Source: Fallopia convolvulus (taxonomy: Eukaryota; Streptophyta; Magnoliopsida; Caryophyllales; Polygonaceae). From it: a stretch of 64,000 nt of DNA. The notes under the pieces were generated by a model. It saw only the letters and a list, made by a program, of their open reading frames with translations, did no database searches and was not told where the DNA came from. Within the stretch, counting starts at the first letter, position 1. The number at the start of each line of letters is the position of its first letter. This document shows positions 23,700-34,677 of this stretch, in pieces. The stretch spans positions 44,663,427 through 44,727,426 of the forward strand of contig OZ024725.1 of NCBI GenBank assembly GCA_964016875.1, given 5' to 3'. Both the position numbers and the translations under genes were made by a program.

Positions 23700-24118
23700 T
23701 ATTAGTTCACAAAATTCACCTTTATGCCCTAATTGAATGATCCTCTTGAATCACCATTTGATCTTCCGTTCCCAGCTCCTCTTCAACCTAGAACCTACAA
23801 AACAATGGACACAGGAGGCGGAGTCCCCCTAATCCACCTTTGATGCCTAAGTCAAAAGAGCAGTTTGTCGCTTGAACATTGAGATAAAAGGTAAGACTTG
23901 CTTGCGAGCTTAGAGAATATGAGTATGCTTACCGTACATGACGAAGACATGTATTTATAGTGGAAGAAAGGGAGTAGCAGGCGTCGAATATCCTTCCTTA
24001 ATGCTGGCCGCTATTTACCTTTTCACTCAAGCAAGCGATATCTTGCTCCATAATCCACGCGGAAATTCTATCTTTTGACTAAGATAAAATCTTCCACTAT
24101 AGCGATTCAATTACCATA
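23700..24118 (-). repeat. Element A 5' LTR, main part
   Basis: It aligns with 20511-20937 (shared ACCTTTATGCCCTAATTGAAT, AAGAGCAGTTTGTCGCTTGA and others). It breaks off after GATTCAATTACCATA at 24118, where a foreign element begins. The rest of this LTR resumes near 32000 (CTTACCCAAATAAATACCAG) and ends CTCACA at 32106. The inserted bases between these points arrived after element A. Confidence 0.8.
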
Positions 24119-24782
24119 GGCAAAATTGCTCAAAATAACATAAACTATTATCGTTTCCGAAGTAACATAAACTTTAAAATAATTCAAAATAAACATAAAC
24201 CTACGAGGTGTTACCGAAATACCATAAAGATACCTTTTACCGTGATAACCAGTAAAATATGATGAGTGGGCATTTAAATATTAACATGATTTACAATTCA
24301 ACATTATAGAAATTAAAGAAAATAAAGTTAACACAAAAAAATAAATAAAACCAATGAGCCTTCGAGTTCAAATTTGGGCAATAAGAGAGTACGCAACTGT
24401 GGTGGCCAATGAATTTACTGCTCCACCAGAGGTGCGAGTACGTCGGAGAGTTCAAAGACAAATCGAAGCCGGTAGGAGGCTATGGTCGATGATGTCGTCG
24501 TCGAGATCGGTGACGGTGGAGATGAACGACTCCGCCATGGAGTACACGGTCGAGAACTGCTTCGCCAAGAGGAGATGCATCGTGTACGCTTTCGTCACTC
24601 GATCGGTCGGTGGTTGCCGAGATCCGCCGGAAGGTGGACGCCTTTGTCCAGACAGTGCTCGATCGACGATTGGGAAGGGCGTCTTCGTCCTCTCTGTCAA
24701 GGTCGGCTTTGATGGCGCCTTCGCCATGGCCCTTGTATTCGTGCTCAATCAGATCTACGCTACCGACTAGGAGGGGACTCGA
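24119..24782 (+). mobile_element. MULE-like fragment with a possible captured gene piece
   Basis: The left end GGCAAAATTGCTCAAAATAA resembles the terminal repeat of a widespread plant Mutator-like family. After about 230 AT-rich bases it changes abruptly to GC-rich sequence with an open frame from 24354 to 24770 (138 codons). The frame contains ENCFAKRRCIVYAFVTRSV but no domain I recognise. It resumes at 31946-32000 after the insertion of the gypsy element and has no matching right terminal repeat. A Pack-MULE-type captured fragment is possible. Confidence 0.4.
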
Positions 24783-25666
24783 TGATGCAACTCCCATCAT
24801 GGATGCTAGCCAGGAAGACAACGCATTCACACTTCGCTCGGATGGCCCCGTCACACGTGCCAAGACTCGAGCAATCCAGACCGCGACACAGTCACTCGTG
24901 GCGTGCCTTACCGCAGGACATGACGCGTCCCTCGCCGCGCCGACGCACACTGCCTTGTGCGTCCTCGGCGTCGAGGAACCTCAACTCGAGCCAACGATGC
25001 CAACCTCTAACACTTTGGCACCATCGGACTCGAGCCTAGCACTGTGCCATGGATCGCAACTTGAGGTTCTCGTGACCCGTGCACCAGCGTCCGCGCCAGC
25101 GCCCTCGCATGCGCCTTGACACTCGCCAGCGCTGTGTCTTGACCTTGCCAGCGCCGCGCCAACCTTGTCGCGACACTACGAGCACGGTCACGGACGACCT
25201 ATCCTTTTTATAGTAGTTTTTGCTTGTTTTCCACTTTAGAACATTACTATTAGAGTTTTTACATAATAAGTAAGGGTTTATTGGGCCTTGCGCCGATGAA
25301 CCCCCATATAGCGCCGCTGGGCCTAGTCTGCGCACTAGCCCTAGACGCGCCACCACTAGACTAGGGTTTTCTATGTTTTTGCTTGTGCCGCCTCTATATA
25401 AGGGGGGTTTTATGCTTGTTTTCATTCAGCGCACACTTAGAGATTAATAGAGTTGAGGGTTTTCTCCTTATTTCTCTCTAGTTCCATAGCGCCGCCACTA
25501 CTATTATCCAATTCCTCGTGTTTTTCCGCAATTGCTCTCGTGAAATCAACAAGACTCGATCATTCCAACGGTGATCCGAGTCCTTCAAGCCTTCGAATGC
25601 GTAGTTTCGAGACCTACTACTCAAACACCGAGTCGATCCGTCGCATCCCGTACGAGGGACGCATCA
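24783..25666 (+). repeat. 5' LTR of the 24783-31945 gypsy element
   Basis: Starts TGATGC and ends GCATCA. It has a TATA box (TATATAAGG at about 25395-25403). The first 340 bases are an open frame that in the 3' LTR forms the tail of the polyprotein. It is about 20 bases shorter than the 3' LTR because of a small indel in a GCGCCAGCG-rich stretch near 25090. Confidence 0.9.
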
Positions 25667-25668
25667 TT

Positions 25669-25686
25669 TGGCATCAGAGCCAAGGT
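25669..25686 (+). promoter_or_regulatory. Primer binding site, tRNA-Met type
   Basis: TGGCATCAGAGCCAAGGT lies two bases after the 5' LTR. It matches the common plant site complementary to initiator tRNA-Met (TGGTATCAGAGC) except for one C in place of T. Confidence 0.88.
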
Positions 25687-26367
25687 TTGAGTAAGTCTCG
25701 TTTAACCCTCTTTCGTTCATTGACACACGATCATTCCGCTGCATCTAACCCTAGATGTCATCCTCCACTTCGCAAACCTCCATCTAGGGTCCCAATTTTT
25801 TTTTTCTTGGACTCGTAAATTGTTATAAAAAAAAATCAGCCTTGCCCTAATTCGCTAGATCTATTGATTTTGGTGAAAATTACTCATTGTCTTGCTAGTT
25901 GCTTGCACATTAGGTCTTGTTTTGCCGATTTCTATATTGCTCTTGCGTGTTGCTTGTGTTGATTTATTGTTCTTTGTTTTCTCTAGAGGAGAAAGCCTAG
26001 AGTCAAATTGCTTAAAAAAACATTTGCTTCGACTATCATAGTCAAAATAAGGTAAGGTAGTCGATTGCCAAAAAAATAAATTTTTTTTGGACGATCACAA
26101 GCCAAAATAAGGCAAGATCGATCCAACTTGTGGTTCTAAATTTTCGGCAACCCTAATCGCTATTCCATTGCTTGTGGTTTTCGGTTTTGACTTGCCTATA
26201 TTTGTGTCTTGCTTTGCATACATTGTGGTTTTCATAGCCTTTATTGGTAGATCGAGTTGAGTGACGTTAGCCTAGCCAATCCTTGTTTGTGTGGTTTGAA
26301 CTAAAGGGTCGGCTTGACTTAAGCGAACTATAAACTCATTGTCTTTTGCTTGTGAACTTCTTACTGC
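25687..26367. other. Untranslated leader of the gypsy element
   Basis: Non-coding leader between primer site and gag. It includes two copies of a ~45-base AGTCAAAATAAGG/GCCAAAATAAGG word near 26040 and 26105. Confidence 0.5.
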
Positions 26368-26368
26368 G

Positions 26369-27530
26369 ATGACTGGTGTTACAATAGGTACCGTTTCGGA
26401 CTTGGGCGATGGTGACAACAACAACAATAACAACAATAACCCCGAGTTGCCGAACCCAAATCAAAAAATTTCTCCCGAAGCTTTGGCGCGCATTCAAGAG
26501 CTCGAAAGGCAGTTGACCGAGAGCCAGGCCCAATAGAAGCACACCGTGCTGGGGGCTGATGTCCTCGCCTCAGAGATCCACGCTAACCTGGGGTGTCCGC
26601 GGACGACATCGCCAAGGCTCGTGATAAGGGGAATTCATGCTCAGCCTTCATCTCAATTCGGTACAATAAATCGGATGGAGTCGATTAAAGAAAGTCGCCA
26701 CTATGATAAGCACGATGGTGGTCCCGGGACCGCAAATCGCTATCAAATGGCGCGAGATTATCGGGACACACAAGTGTACGACGTATATTCCGGTGAGGAG
26801 TATGACTTCGAGGAGTATAGACACCAACACACGAGTGGGGATCCTAAGAAAAAGAACAAAAAGAAGAAGTCACCGACGTATGTTTACGAAACCCCAAAGT
26901 GGAAGCACGGGGCCAAGTACTACGACGTCGACGCATACATAGTTGAGGATGACCTCGAGCATCAAAGTGCTCAGAGTCCGTTCTTGGATTTTGAGAACGA
27001 TTATGAAGAGTTTAGTGATTATTCTAACGAGTCTTCTTTTGAGCATCCACATGTGCAGGATCCTGAAGACCTAGACAATCGGCCTTAGGATTGGATCCCA
27101 CCGCCGCTCCTAGCCAAGAACCGAAAGGAGTATGACCGAGTCGATGGCTCGGGACACAAGTATGGATCGAAGGGACGGCTCGACAGGGACCGCGATGCTC
27201 GTCGTCCTCAAAGACCCGATGATGGTGATGATCTTGACGATGGGGACGACGATCCGCATCGAGGCCCGCCTCGGCACCGGCGCGATCGCCGCGCGCGCTC
27301 GCCTCGGCATCGCAGCCCGCGACGCGACAATGATCGTCGAGAAGCTCGAGATCCACGCCACAACCGTCACGATATCAAGGTAAAATTCGAACCTTTTTAT
27401 GGTACTTATGATCCTGATGCGTTTATCGAGTGGTTGCAGGGCACGGAGCACACGCTCCATCATTTAGGTTATGACGATGACGAGAAAGTGGAAGTTGTGA
27501 CATTGTACTTCCATGGTTGCATGGCATGGA
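26369..27530 (+). pseudogene. gag of the gypsy element, broken
   Basis: Starts MTGVTIGTVSDLGDGD followed by eight Asn residues. It is cut by TAG at 26534-26536, continues to a stop at 27088, then shifts frame into an Arg/Asp-rich stretch and the capsid block FEPFYGTYDPDAFIEWLQ, TLHHLGYDDDEKVEVVTLY and FHGCMAW. The normal gag continues with another ~200 residues and a zinc knuckle, but here it ends at about 27530, where protease sequence begins. At least one stop, frameshifts and a deletion are therefore present. Confidence 0.8.
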
Positions 27531-28725
27531 GTACACGCTCCATCTTTTTATGGTACTTTCAATTGGTGCATATTCAGATTCCATTCTTTGTGACATAACG
27601 CCAATGGACGCGACACACCTCTTGTTGGGGCGCCCATGGCAATACGATCATCGTGTGCTTCACGACGGGTATTTGAACACTTACATGTTCAATTACCATG
27701 GGAAGCGTGTGACCCTCTTACCAATGTTGCCTAGTGAATGTCTACTGGATGAAGCCGAAAGACAAAGGCAAAAGGCTAGCGACAGCGGCACCACCGCGCC
27801 GAGCACGACGCCTTCGGTGTCTCCAGCGATAAATGCAGATTCCACCGGCGTTTCTGGTGCCAAACCTCCTAAAAACAGTGTTCAAGATGTTCAAGATGGA
27901 CATCGCCGACAGAACATGGAGCCGAGCCGACAGTTTGCTTCCCATGGCCTAGGTAACGCGCCGAACGCTGCAGATTTCTCAAAACAAGGGCTCCAACAGA
28001 TTTCTGAAGGTCCTACAGGCGTTTCTGGTGGAAAATCTATTAAATTAGAGTTTCCAACAGATTTGAAGCAAAAACGCCCGAGAGAGAAGAATTTGAGCAA
28101 GGGACCGCCGCCAGTGCCACCTAGCGTCGCGCAACACGCCGTTGCAGCGAGAAAATTAGGCTACCAGGAGCTTAGGGACGAGTTCACCGGTGTTTTCAAA
28201 GTCATTTCCCCTCAAAATCAAACAACTTTAACATACAAAAAAGGCACCCCAGAATCTGCCCTAACAAGTGAAGACGCCGAGCCACCATTGCTTGGAACAT
28301 GCCAGGATCGACTCCTTTTGGCCCGACGTCGAGACATTGCCAAATCCATTCAGGGGAGTCTTTCTTGTTTCATTCTTTATCCTTTACTTTCTATTTCTAA
28401 ATCTGTGGAATCTTCACTTCCGTCTTGTATTGTTTCTATTTTGAAGGAATACGAAGACATCATGCCGAACGAGCTTCCGAAGGGTTGGCCGCCAATCCGA
28501 GGGATTGAGCACAAGATCGATCTAATGCTTGGCACGTCCCTTCCCAATCAAGCGGCCTATAGGACTTCACCAAAGGAAACCAAAGAGCTACAACGACAGG
28601 TTCAAGAGCTTTTGTACAAGGGCTTTGTCCGAGAGTCTTTGAGCCCCTGCGCCATGTCGGTGATCCTTGTGCCGAAGAAAGATGGTTCGTGGCATATGTG
28701 CGTCGACTGCCGGGCCATAAATTAA
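27531..28725 (+). pseudogene. Protease C-terminal part and start of RT
   Basis: The frame opens with MVLSIGAYSDSILCDITPMD and HLLLGRPWQYD, the C-terminal half of a retropepsin; the catalytic D-S/T-G half is missing. A 200-residue linker follows, then the RT entry: NELPKGWPPIRGIEHKIDL, VRESLSPCAM and VPKKDGSWHMCVDCRAIN. TAA at 28723-28725 cuts the RT there. Confidence 0.85.
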
Positions 28726-29830
28726 ATCACTGTGAAGTACAAGCATCCAATTCCAAGGCTCGACGACATGCTTGATGAACTCCACGCCGCCGCCTTGTTT
28801 TCTAAAATTGATCTCCGGAGCGGATACCACCAAATCCGGATGCATGAAGGCGACGAGTGGAAGACCGCATTTAAAACCAAGCATGGTTTGTATGAATGGC
28901 TTGTCATGCCTTTTGGCTTGACAAACGCCCATAGTACTTCTATGCGGTTGATGAATTTTATTTTTAGAAAATTTTTGGGACGTTTTGTTGTCGTGTATTT
29001 TGACAACATTTTGGTTTTTTCTAAGGACTTGGAGTCACACGCGAGGCACCTTAGGATGGTGTTAGATTGCTTTCGCGAACATTCTTTGTTTGTAAATTTG
29101 GACAAGTGTTCGTTTTGCACGGACACGACAAACTTTCTTGGTTTCGTCGTGTCCAAGGATGGGCTTAAAGTGGATGACGACAGGATCCGCGCCATCCGAG
29201 AGTGGCCCACCCCTACGACCCCGACGATGGTTCGCTCCTTCTTAGGGCTCGCAGGGTTTTATCGGCGGTTCGTCAAGGACTTTAGTTCTATCGTCGGGCC
29301 ACTCCAACACCTCACCAAGAAGGCCACCATAATCAAGTGGATGCCACACCATGAGGCCGCCTTTCAGGCCTTAAAATCTGCTTTGTGTAGCGCTCCGGTC
29401 TTGCAATTGCCAGATTTCACTAAGCGCTTTGAGATCGAGTGCGACGCCTCTGACTATGGCATATGCGGCGTACTCCTTCAAGAATGATGCCCCATTGCAT
29501 ATTTTAGAGAAAACCTTACGGGGGCCACTTTAAATTACCCGACTTATGACAAGGAGTTGTACACACTAATTCAGGTTTTGAAAACATGGCATCATTACCT
29601 ATGGCCTAGCGAGTTCGTGATTCACACGGACCATACCGCCTTAGCGTATCTCAAGAGTCAAACGACTCTCAATAGACGCCATGCTCGATGGGTGGAGTTT
29701 ATGGAAACCTTTCCGTACATCATCGCCCACAAGAAAGGTAAGGAGAACGTCGTGGCCGACGCTCTCTCCCGCATGTATATTCTTTTAACTCAACTTCAGG
29801 CCAATTTGCTCAGGTTCTCCTTGATTAAGG
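28726..29830 (+). pseudogene. Reverse transcriptase and RNase H domains, inactive
   Basis: RT motifs: KIDLRSGYHQIRM, AFKTKHGLYEWLVMPFGLTN and YFDNILVFS at 28996-29022. The last should be YxDD; codon 29005-29007 is AAC (Asn), so the second catalytic Asp is lost. RNase H follows with FEIECDASDYGICGVLLQE, a TGA stop (29485-29487), then TYDKELYTLI, VIHTDHTALAYL and KKGKENVVADALSR. Both domains are recognisable along their full length. Confidence 0.92.
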
Positions 29831-31040
29831 AATTATATATGCATGATAAATTTTTTAAACCGATCATGGAGAACCTCAGAGTCCTATTTTTTGGACAATG
29901 GATACCTCTACCGAGCCGGAAAGCTTTGCATTCCGACATCGTCTGTGAGGAATCTATTGCTCAAAGAAGCTCATGACGGCCGAGGCCATTTTGGTATAGC
30001 CAATACCCTAGCAGCACTTCGTGAGCATTTTTCTGGCCACACATTGCATCCGATGTTCACAAGTATTACCGCGGTTTCGTGCCGTGCCAAACTGCTAAAT
30101 CGAGGTCCCAACCTAATGGCCTATACACGCCCTTGCCCATTCCGGACACCCCGTGGGAAGATCTCTCCATGGATTTTATCACGGGCCTTCCAATAACAAG
30201 GCGAGGTAAAGATTCGATCTTTGTGATTGTGGACCGCTTCTCCAAAATAGCTCACTTCGTGCCATGCAAATGAAACAACAATGCGACTGAAATCGCAAAC
30301 TTGTTTTTTGAACATGTCTTGAAGCTTCATGGTGTGCCTCGCACTATTGTTAGTGATCGGGACACAAAATTTTGTATTCACTTTTGGAGAACGCTTTGGG
30401 GAAAGCTAGGGACTTAATTACTATTTTCTACATCTTATCATCCCCAAACCGATGGTCAGACTGAGGTGACCAATCAGACCCTAGGCACCCTTCTTCGGAC
30501 GGTGCTCAAACATAACCCACGCCGGTGGGAGGATCTAATACCGTTTGTTGAGTTTGCATATAACTGGTCCCAAACCTCGGCTACAAGAAAGACACCGTTC
30601 GAGATCGTCTACGGCCTCAACCCACATTCTCTGATGGATTTAGTCCCTCGGCCCTTGAAGAATGGAGAGCAAATCGACGCGGCCAACCGCGCCGATTCCA
30701 TCCGCAAGTTGCACGAGAGGACGAGGACTCAATTGGAGCGCCGAGAAGCCCAGTACGAGGCGTAGCATAACAAGGGTCAAAAGCGGCTCGTGTTCAACCT
30801 CGGAGATCTCTTATGGTTACATCTTCGCAAGGACCGTTTTCCGGACTCAAGGAAGATAAAGCTTCATCAAAGAGGAGACGACCCTTTTAAACTCTTGGAG
30901 CGGATCGGAGACAACGCTTACAAAATCGACCTCCCAGGCAAGTATTAGGTGCATTCTACTTTCAATGTTGCCGAACTCTTTCCCTACATTAAGCCTGCAT
31001 ATGAGGAAACGGGTACGTTTCTCAACCAATTGGGGGAGGG
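29831..31040 (+). pseudogene. Integrase domain, several frames
   Basis: A zinc-binding N-terminus (EAHDGRGHFGIANTL) is in one frame from about 29900. The catalytic core is in another: DFITGLP (first Asp), FVIVDRFSKIAHFVPC, VSDRDTKF (second Asp) and HPQTDGQTEVTNQTL (Glu), so all three D,D,E residues are visible. Stops occur at about 30271, 30415, 30763 and 30946. The C-terminal domain (HLRKDRFPDSRKIKLHQRGD, AYKIDLPGKY) leads without a gap into the 3' LTR. Confidence 0.88.
31031..31040 (+). promoter_or_regulatory. Polypurine tract
   Basis: TGGGGGAGGG directly precedes the 3' LTR start TGATGC at 31041. This is where the plus-strand primer of an LTR element is expected. It is unusual in being inside the open reading frame. 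Confidence 0.8.
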
Positions 31041-31945
31041 TGATGCGACCCCCGTCATGGATGCTAGCCAGGAAGACGACGCATTCACACTTCGCTCGGA
31101 TGGCCCCGTCACCCTTACCAAGACTCGAGCAATCCAGGCCGTGACACAGTCACTCGTGGCGCGCCTTACCGCAGGCCACGACGCGTCCCTCGCCGCGCCG
31201 ACGCACACTGCCTTGTGCGTCCTCGGCGTCGAGGAACCTCAACTCGAGCCAACGATGCAAACCTCCAACACCTTCGCACCATCGGACTCGAGACTAGCAT
31301 CGTGCCATGGATCGCAACTTGAGGTTCTCGTGACCCGCGCACCAGCGTCCGCGCCAACTTCCTCGCCAGCGCCCTCACATGCGCCGTGACACTCGCCAGC
31401 CTCGCCAGTGCCGTGTCTTGACCACGCCAGCGCCGCGCCAGCCTTGTCGCGACACTGCGAGCACGGTCACGGACGACCTATCCTTTTTATAGTAGTTTTT
31501 GCTTGTTTTCCACTTTAGAACATTATTATTAGAGTTTTTACATAATAAGTAAGGGTTTATTGGGCCTTGCGCCGATGGACCCCCATATAGCGCCGCTGGG
31601 CCTAGTCTGCGCACTAGCCCTAGGCGCACCGCCACTAGACTAGGGTTTTCTATGTTTTTGCTTGTGCCGCCTCTATATAAGGGGGGTTTTATGCTTGTTT
31701 TCATTTAGCGCACACTTAGAGATTAATAGAGTCGAGGGTTTTCTCCTTATTTCTCTTTAGTGCCATTGCGCCGCCACTACTATTATCCAATTCCTCGTGT
31801 TTTTCCGCCATTGCTCTCGTGAAATCAACAAGACTCGATCATTCCAACGGTGATCCGAGTCCTTCAAGCCTTCCACTACGTAGTTTCGAGACCTACTACT
31901 CAAACACCGAGTCGATCCGTCGTATCCCATACGAGGGACGCATCA
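31041..31945 (+). repeat. 3' LTR carrying the polyprotein tail
   Basis: The LTR starts TGATGC and ends GCATCA. The integrase frame (open from 30949) runs through the polypurine tract and 349 bases into this LTR, ending at 31389 after DGPVTLTKTRAIQAVTQ and an Ala/Pro/Ser-rich tail. The TATA box is at about 31674-31681. Followed by the target duplication CTCGA. Confidence 0.9.
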
Positions 31946-32513
31946 CTCGAGATGACGCCATGCCTTGTAAGTGTGCTGGAGCCGGAGTTACAGTTTTGTG
32001 AAGTTCTTACCCAAATAAATACCAGATTTAAACTAAAAGATATCATAATAAATAGAAATACCTTTTTAGCGGAATATAGGTAATTATTAAATTTTATCTG
32101 CTCACAATTACAATATTTATATTTAAATGAATATCTTGCATGATTAAAATATTCTATGTAGATTTTATACTGTAATTTCTATAGTTTTTAAAAATTAATA
32201 GAACTTCAAAAATTTTATGCGACTCGAGAGTACCACAACGAAAGTTCTATTAGTTTTTTTAAAAAAAATTTCAAGATTATTACATAAAACCTACATGACA
32301 AATTTTAATTATGTAATATATTTATTTTAATTTAAATATTGTAATGTTTTTGTTTTAACTTAATGTTTTTAAATTAGAAAACATACAATCTACTTAAAAA
32401 ATATATAATATATTTTTAATTTAATTATTTATATGATTTATGTTAATTATTAAACTAATTTTGTTAATTTAGTTAAATAAAAAAATTCATTAGAAAACAT
32501 ACTAATTTAGTTA

Positions 32514-33387
32514 AGGAAGTTTCGGTTGTTACTCTCGAGATTTTTGTTTTACCGAGTGGTGAAAAAAAACGTATTCCGAGTATTACCCTTGAACTGTTAC
32601 AAAAGTCTGGTTGGTGCCCTTACATTGTAATTTTTTTAGTTTATAACTAAATTAGTATGTTTTCTAATGAAATATATTTTTATTTAATTAAATTAAAACA
32701 AAATTCTAATTTAATAACAATGAAAATAAATCATATTAATATATTAAAATAAATTTTATTTTTATATATATTTGTAAAGTAGATTTTATGTTGTATAATT
32801 AAAAGTTTTTAAGTTAAAACCAAAAATATTATAATATTTTATATTAAAATAAATATATTCCAAGATTAACATTTTTCATGTAGATTTTATATAGTAATTC
32901 AGATTTTTTTTAAAAATTGATAGAAAGTAAAATTTTAATGCAACTCGAGAATACCATATTGAAATTCTATTAGTTTTTTTATTAAAAAAACAAAATTATT
33001 TCATAAAACCTACATGAAAATTTTTAATTATGTAATATAATTTTTAATGTAAATATTGTAAGAAAATTTAAACTTAAAAATTTAAATTATACAACATACA
33101 ATCTACTTGACAAATATATATATATATATATAATATTCGTAATTTAATATTTTATACGATTTTTTTAATTATTGTGAAACTAAAATTTTGTTTTAATTTA
33201 ATTAAATACAAAAATATATTTTTTTGATTAGAAAACATACTAATTTAGTTATAAGCTAAAGAAAATTCAGAAGAGAGGACATCATCCGGACTTTTGCAAG
33301 AGTTCAGGGGTAGCACTCGGAATACATTTTATTTCAAGGCACCACTCGGAAAAGCAAAAAACTCGAGGGTACCAACCGAAATTTCCC
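32514..33387. mobile_element. MULE-like MITE copy 2, complete
   Basis: The ends AGGAAGTTTCGGTTG and CAACCGAAATTTCCC form inverted repeats that extend inward for about 120-150 bases with ACTCTCGAG/CTCGAGGGT blocks. The 8-mer TTTAGTTA flanks it at 32506-32513 and 33388-33395. It inserted into the right terminal block of copy 1, so two right-end blocks now lie in tandem (about 33250-33387 and 33396-33532). It contains a TA dinucleotide run near 33117-33132 and no coding sequence. Confidence 0.75.
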
Positions 33388-33595
33388 TTTAGTTAAAAAC
33401 TAACGAAAATTCACAAGTAAGGGCACTAGCTGAACCTTTGCAAAAGTTCGGGGATTAACACTCGAAATAAGTTATATTTTCAAGGCACCTTCTAAAAAAG
33501 ACAAATACTCGAGAGTACTAACCGGAATTTCCAACAAAAAAACCGAAGTAAATTTTTTGTCTCGTTTTGGTGTCTCCAACACTTTCCCAAATTGA

Positions 33596-33636
33596 TATAA
33601 ATTTAAATTTAAATTTAAATTTAAAAATTTAAATTA
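33596..33636. repeat. (AAATTT)n simple repeat
   Basis: Six to seven consecutive AAATTT units. No function is inferred. Confidence 0.8.
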
Positions 33637-34500
33637 TTTTCCACCAATAATTATGGGTGAGCGTTTTTAATATTAGTATTTTTTTCTTGAAATTCCTGAT
33701 TCGTGCCCTATATGTTATTAGTTGGATATTCGGTACGATATATCCAATTGGATTAGATATATGAGACCAGATATTCGAAATATTTATTTTGAAAAATCAT
33801 TATTACTATTTGGATTTTCTTAGAATCAAAAAAGAAAATTTGATAAAAGAAATTGTTGAATGTGGTTGTAGAGAATCGAACCCTTATAAGTTGAATTTTT
33901 GTTAAAAAAAGCATATATATATATATATATATATATAGTAGTAGATATATCGGATATCTGTTTACCTCAAAACTTTGATCCGTATCTAATCCAATGACCC
34001 AAAAAAATTGATGCATATTGGATAGAAAATTGTTTGATCTGTTTGGGTTCAAATTAAATTGGTTCGAATCAGCTAGATTGGCATATCAACTATTATTGCT
34101 CATTCCTACCAATCATAGTAAGTGAGATACTATATGAAATAGTAAAATCGGATAGAAGACTTGGATTGTTATTAAGACGTTGATCATTGTATCAAGAAAC
34201 GACATGTTACGCCTTAAATATGCTTGGGCCTCGAAGGAATGAAAGCATAAAATAAAGTCCAAAAATTCAAATTCATGCTTTTCTTGGTGTTGAACTTTGA
34301 TTGTTTAACTAGCCAAAACAAGGTTTGTTTGTCATATTATGGAGCTAATCAAATCTACAATAGAAAGGATATATCCTTGTAGGACCATGCGAAATAGTCC
34401 GTGTAAGATTGTAAGAAACCGACAAGTTGAGCACGAAGTTCGGGCGAAAGTTTGCATTGAGTCGCACCTTTCACATCGGGTTTGCAAGATCTAACTCTAG
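33637..34500. other. AT-rich intergenic sequence
   Basis: No gene seen. A TA dinucleotide run occupies about 33914-33938. Confidence 0.4.
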
Positions 34501-34677
34501 CTCATCTAGCCCCGGGACTTCGGTTTAGTGTAATGCATCGACGTCTTATAATCTTGTAATTGCTATCCCGACGACCGCTTTTTGTCGATGGGCTTGTCTT
34601 TTGCCGATGTAGTGCCTTCATGGATATTGTGTGATACGCTCTTGATAACTGTTGTTCTCCTTTGATTTCTTGGACTC

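Larger units (their letters stand above)
24783..31945 (+). mobile_element. Ty3/gypsy LTR retrotransposon, complete ends, inactive
   Basis: Two directly repeated LTRs (24783-25666 and 31041-31945) enclose, in order, primer site, gag, protease remnant, RT, RNase H, integrase and a polypurine tract. The perfect 5-bp target duplication CTCGA lies at 24778-24782 and 31946-31950. The order PR-RT-RH-INT defines Ty3/gypsy. It is disabled by stops, frameshifts, an internal deletion between gag and protease and a lost RT catalytic Asp. The LTRs are highly similar, so insertion was fairly recent. A chromovirus-type lineage is likely but not proven. Confidence 0.93.
20511..32106 (-). mobile_element. Element A: non-autonomous Ty3/gypsy (TR-GAG-like) retrotransposon, interrupted
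   Basis: Minus-strand element bounded by two LTRs: 20511-21045 (3' LTR) and 23700-24118 plus about 32000-32106 (5' LTR, split by a later insertion). The interior (21046-23699) encodes gag and a partial protease but has no room for RT or integrase, as in gag-only terminal-repeat elements. The flanks ATTAT and ATTAC are a probable 5-bp target duplication with one change. It depended on another element for mobility. The degenerate frames show it is now dead. Confidence 0.72.
20184..33532. mobile_element. MULE-like MITE copy 1, split by later insertions
   Basis: The left part (20184-20510) begins GGGCAATTCCGGTTG and the right part ends ACCGGAATTTCC (33532), forming inverted ends. The middle segment (32107-32513) is collinear with the intact copy at 32514-33387. 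Copy 1 is interrupted first by the LTR element at 20511-32106 and, in its right terminal block, by copy 2. No target duplication could be seen for copy 1. Confidence 0.6.
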
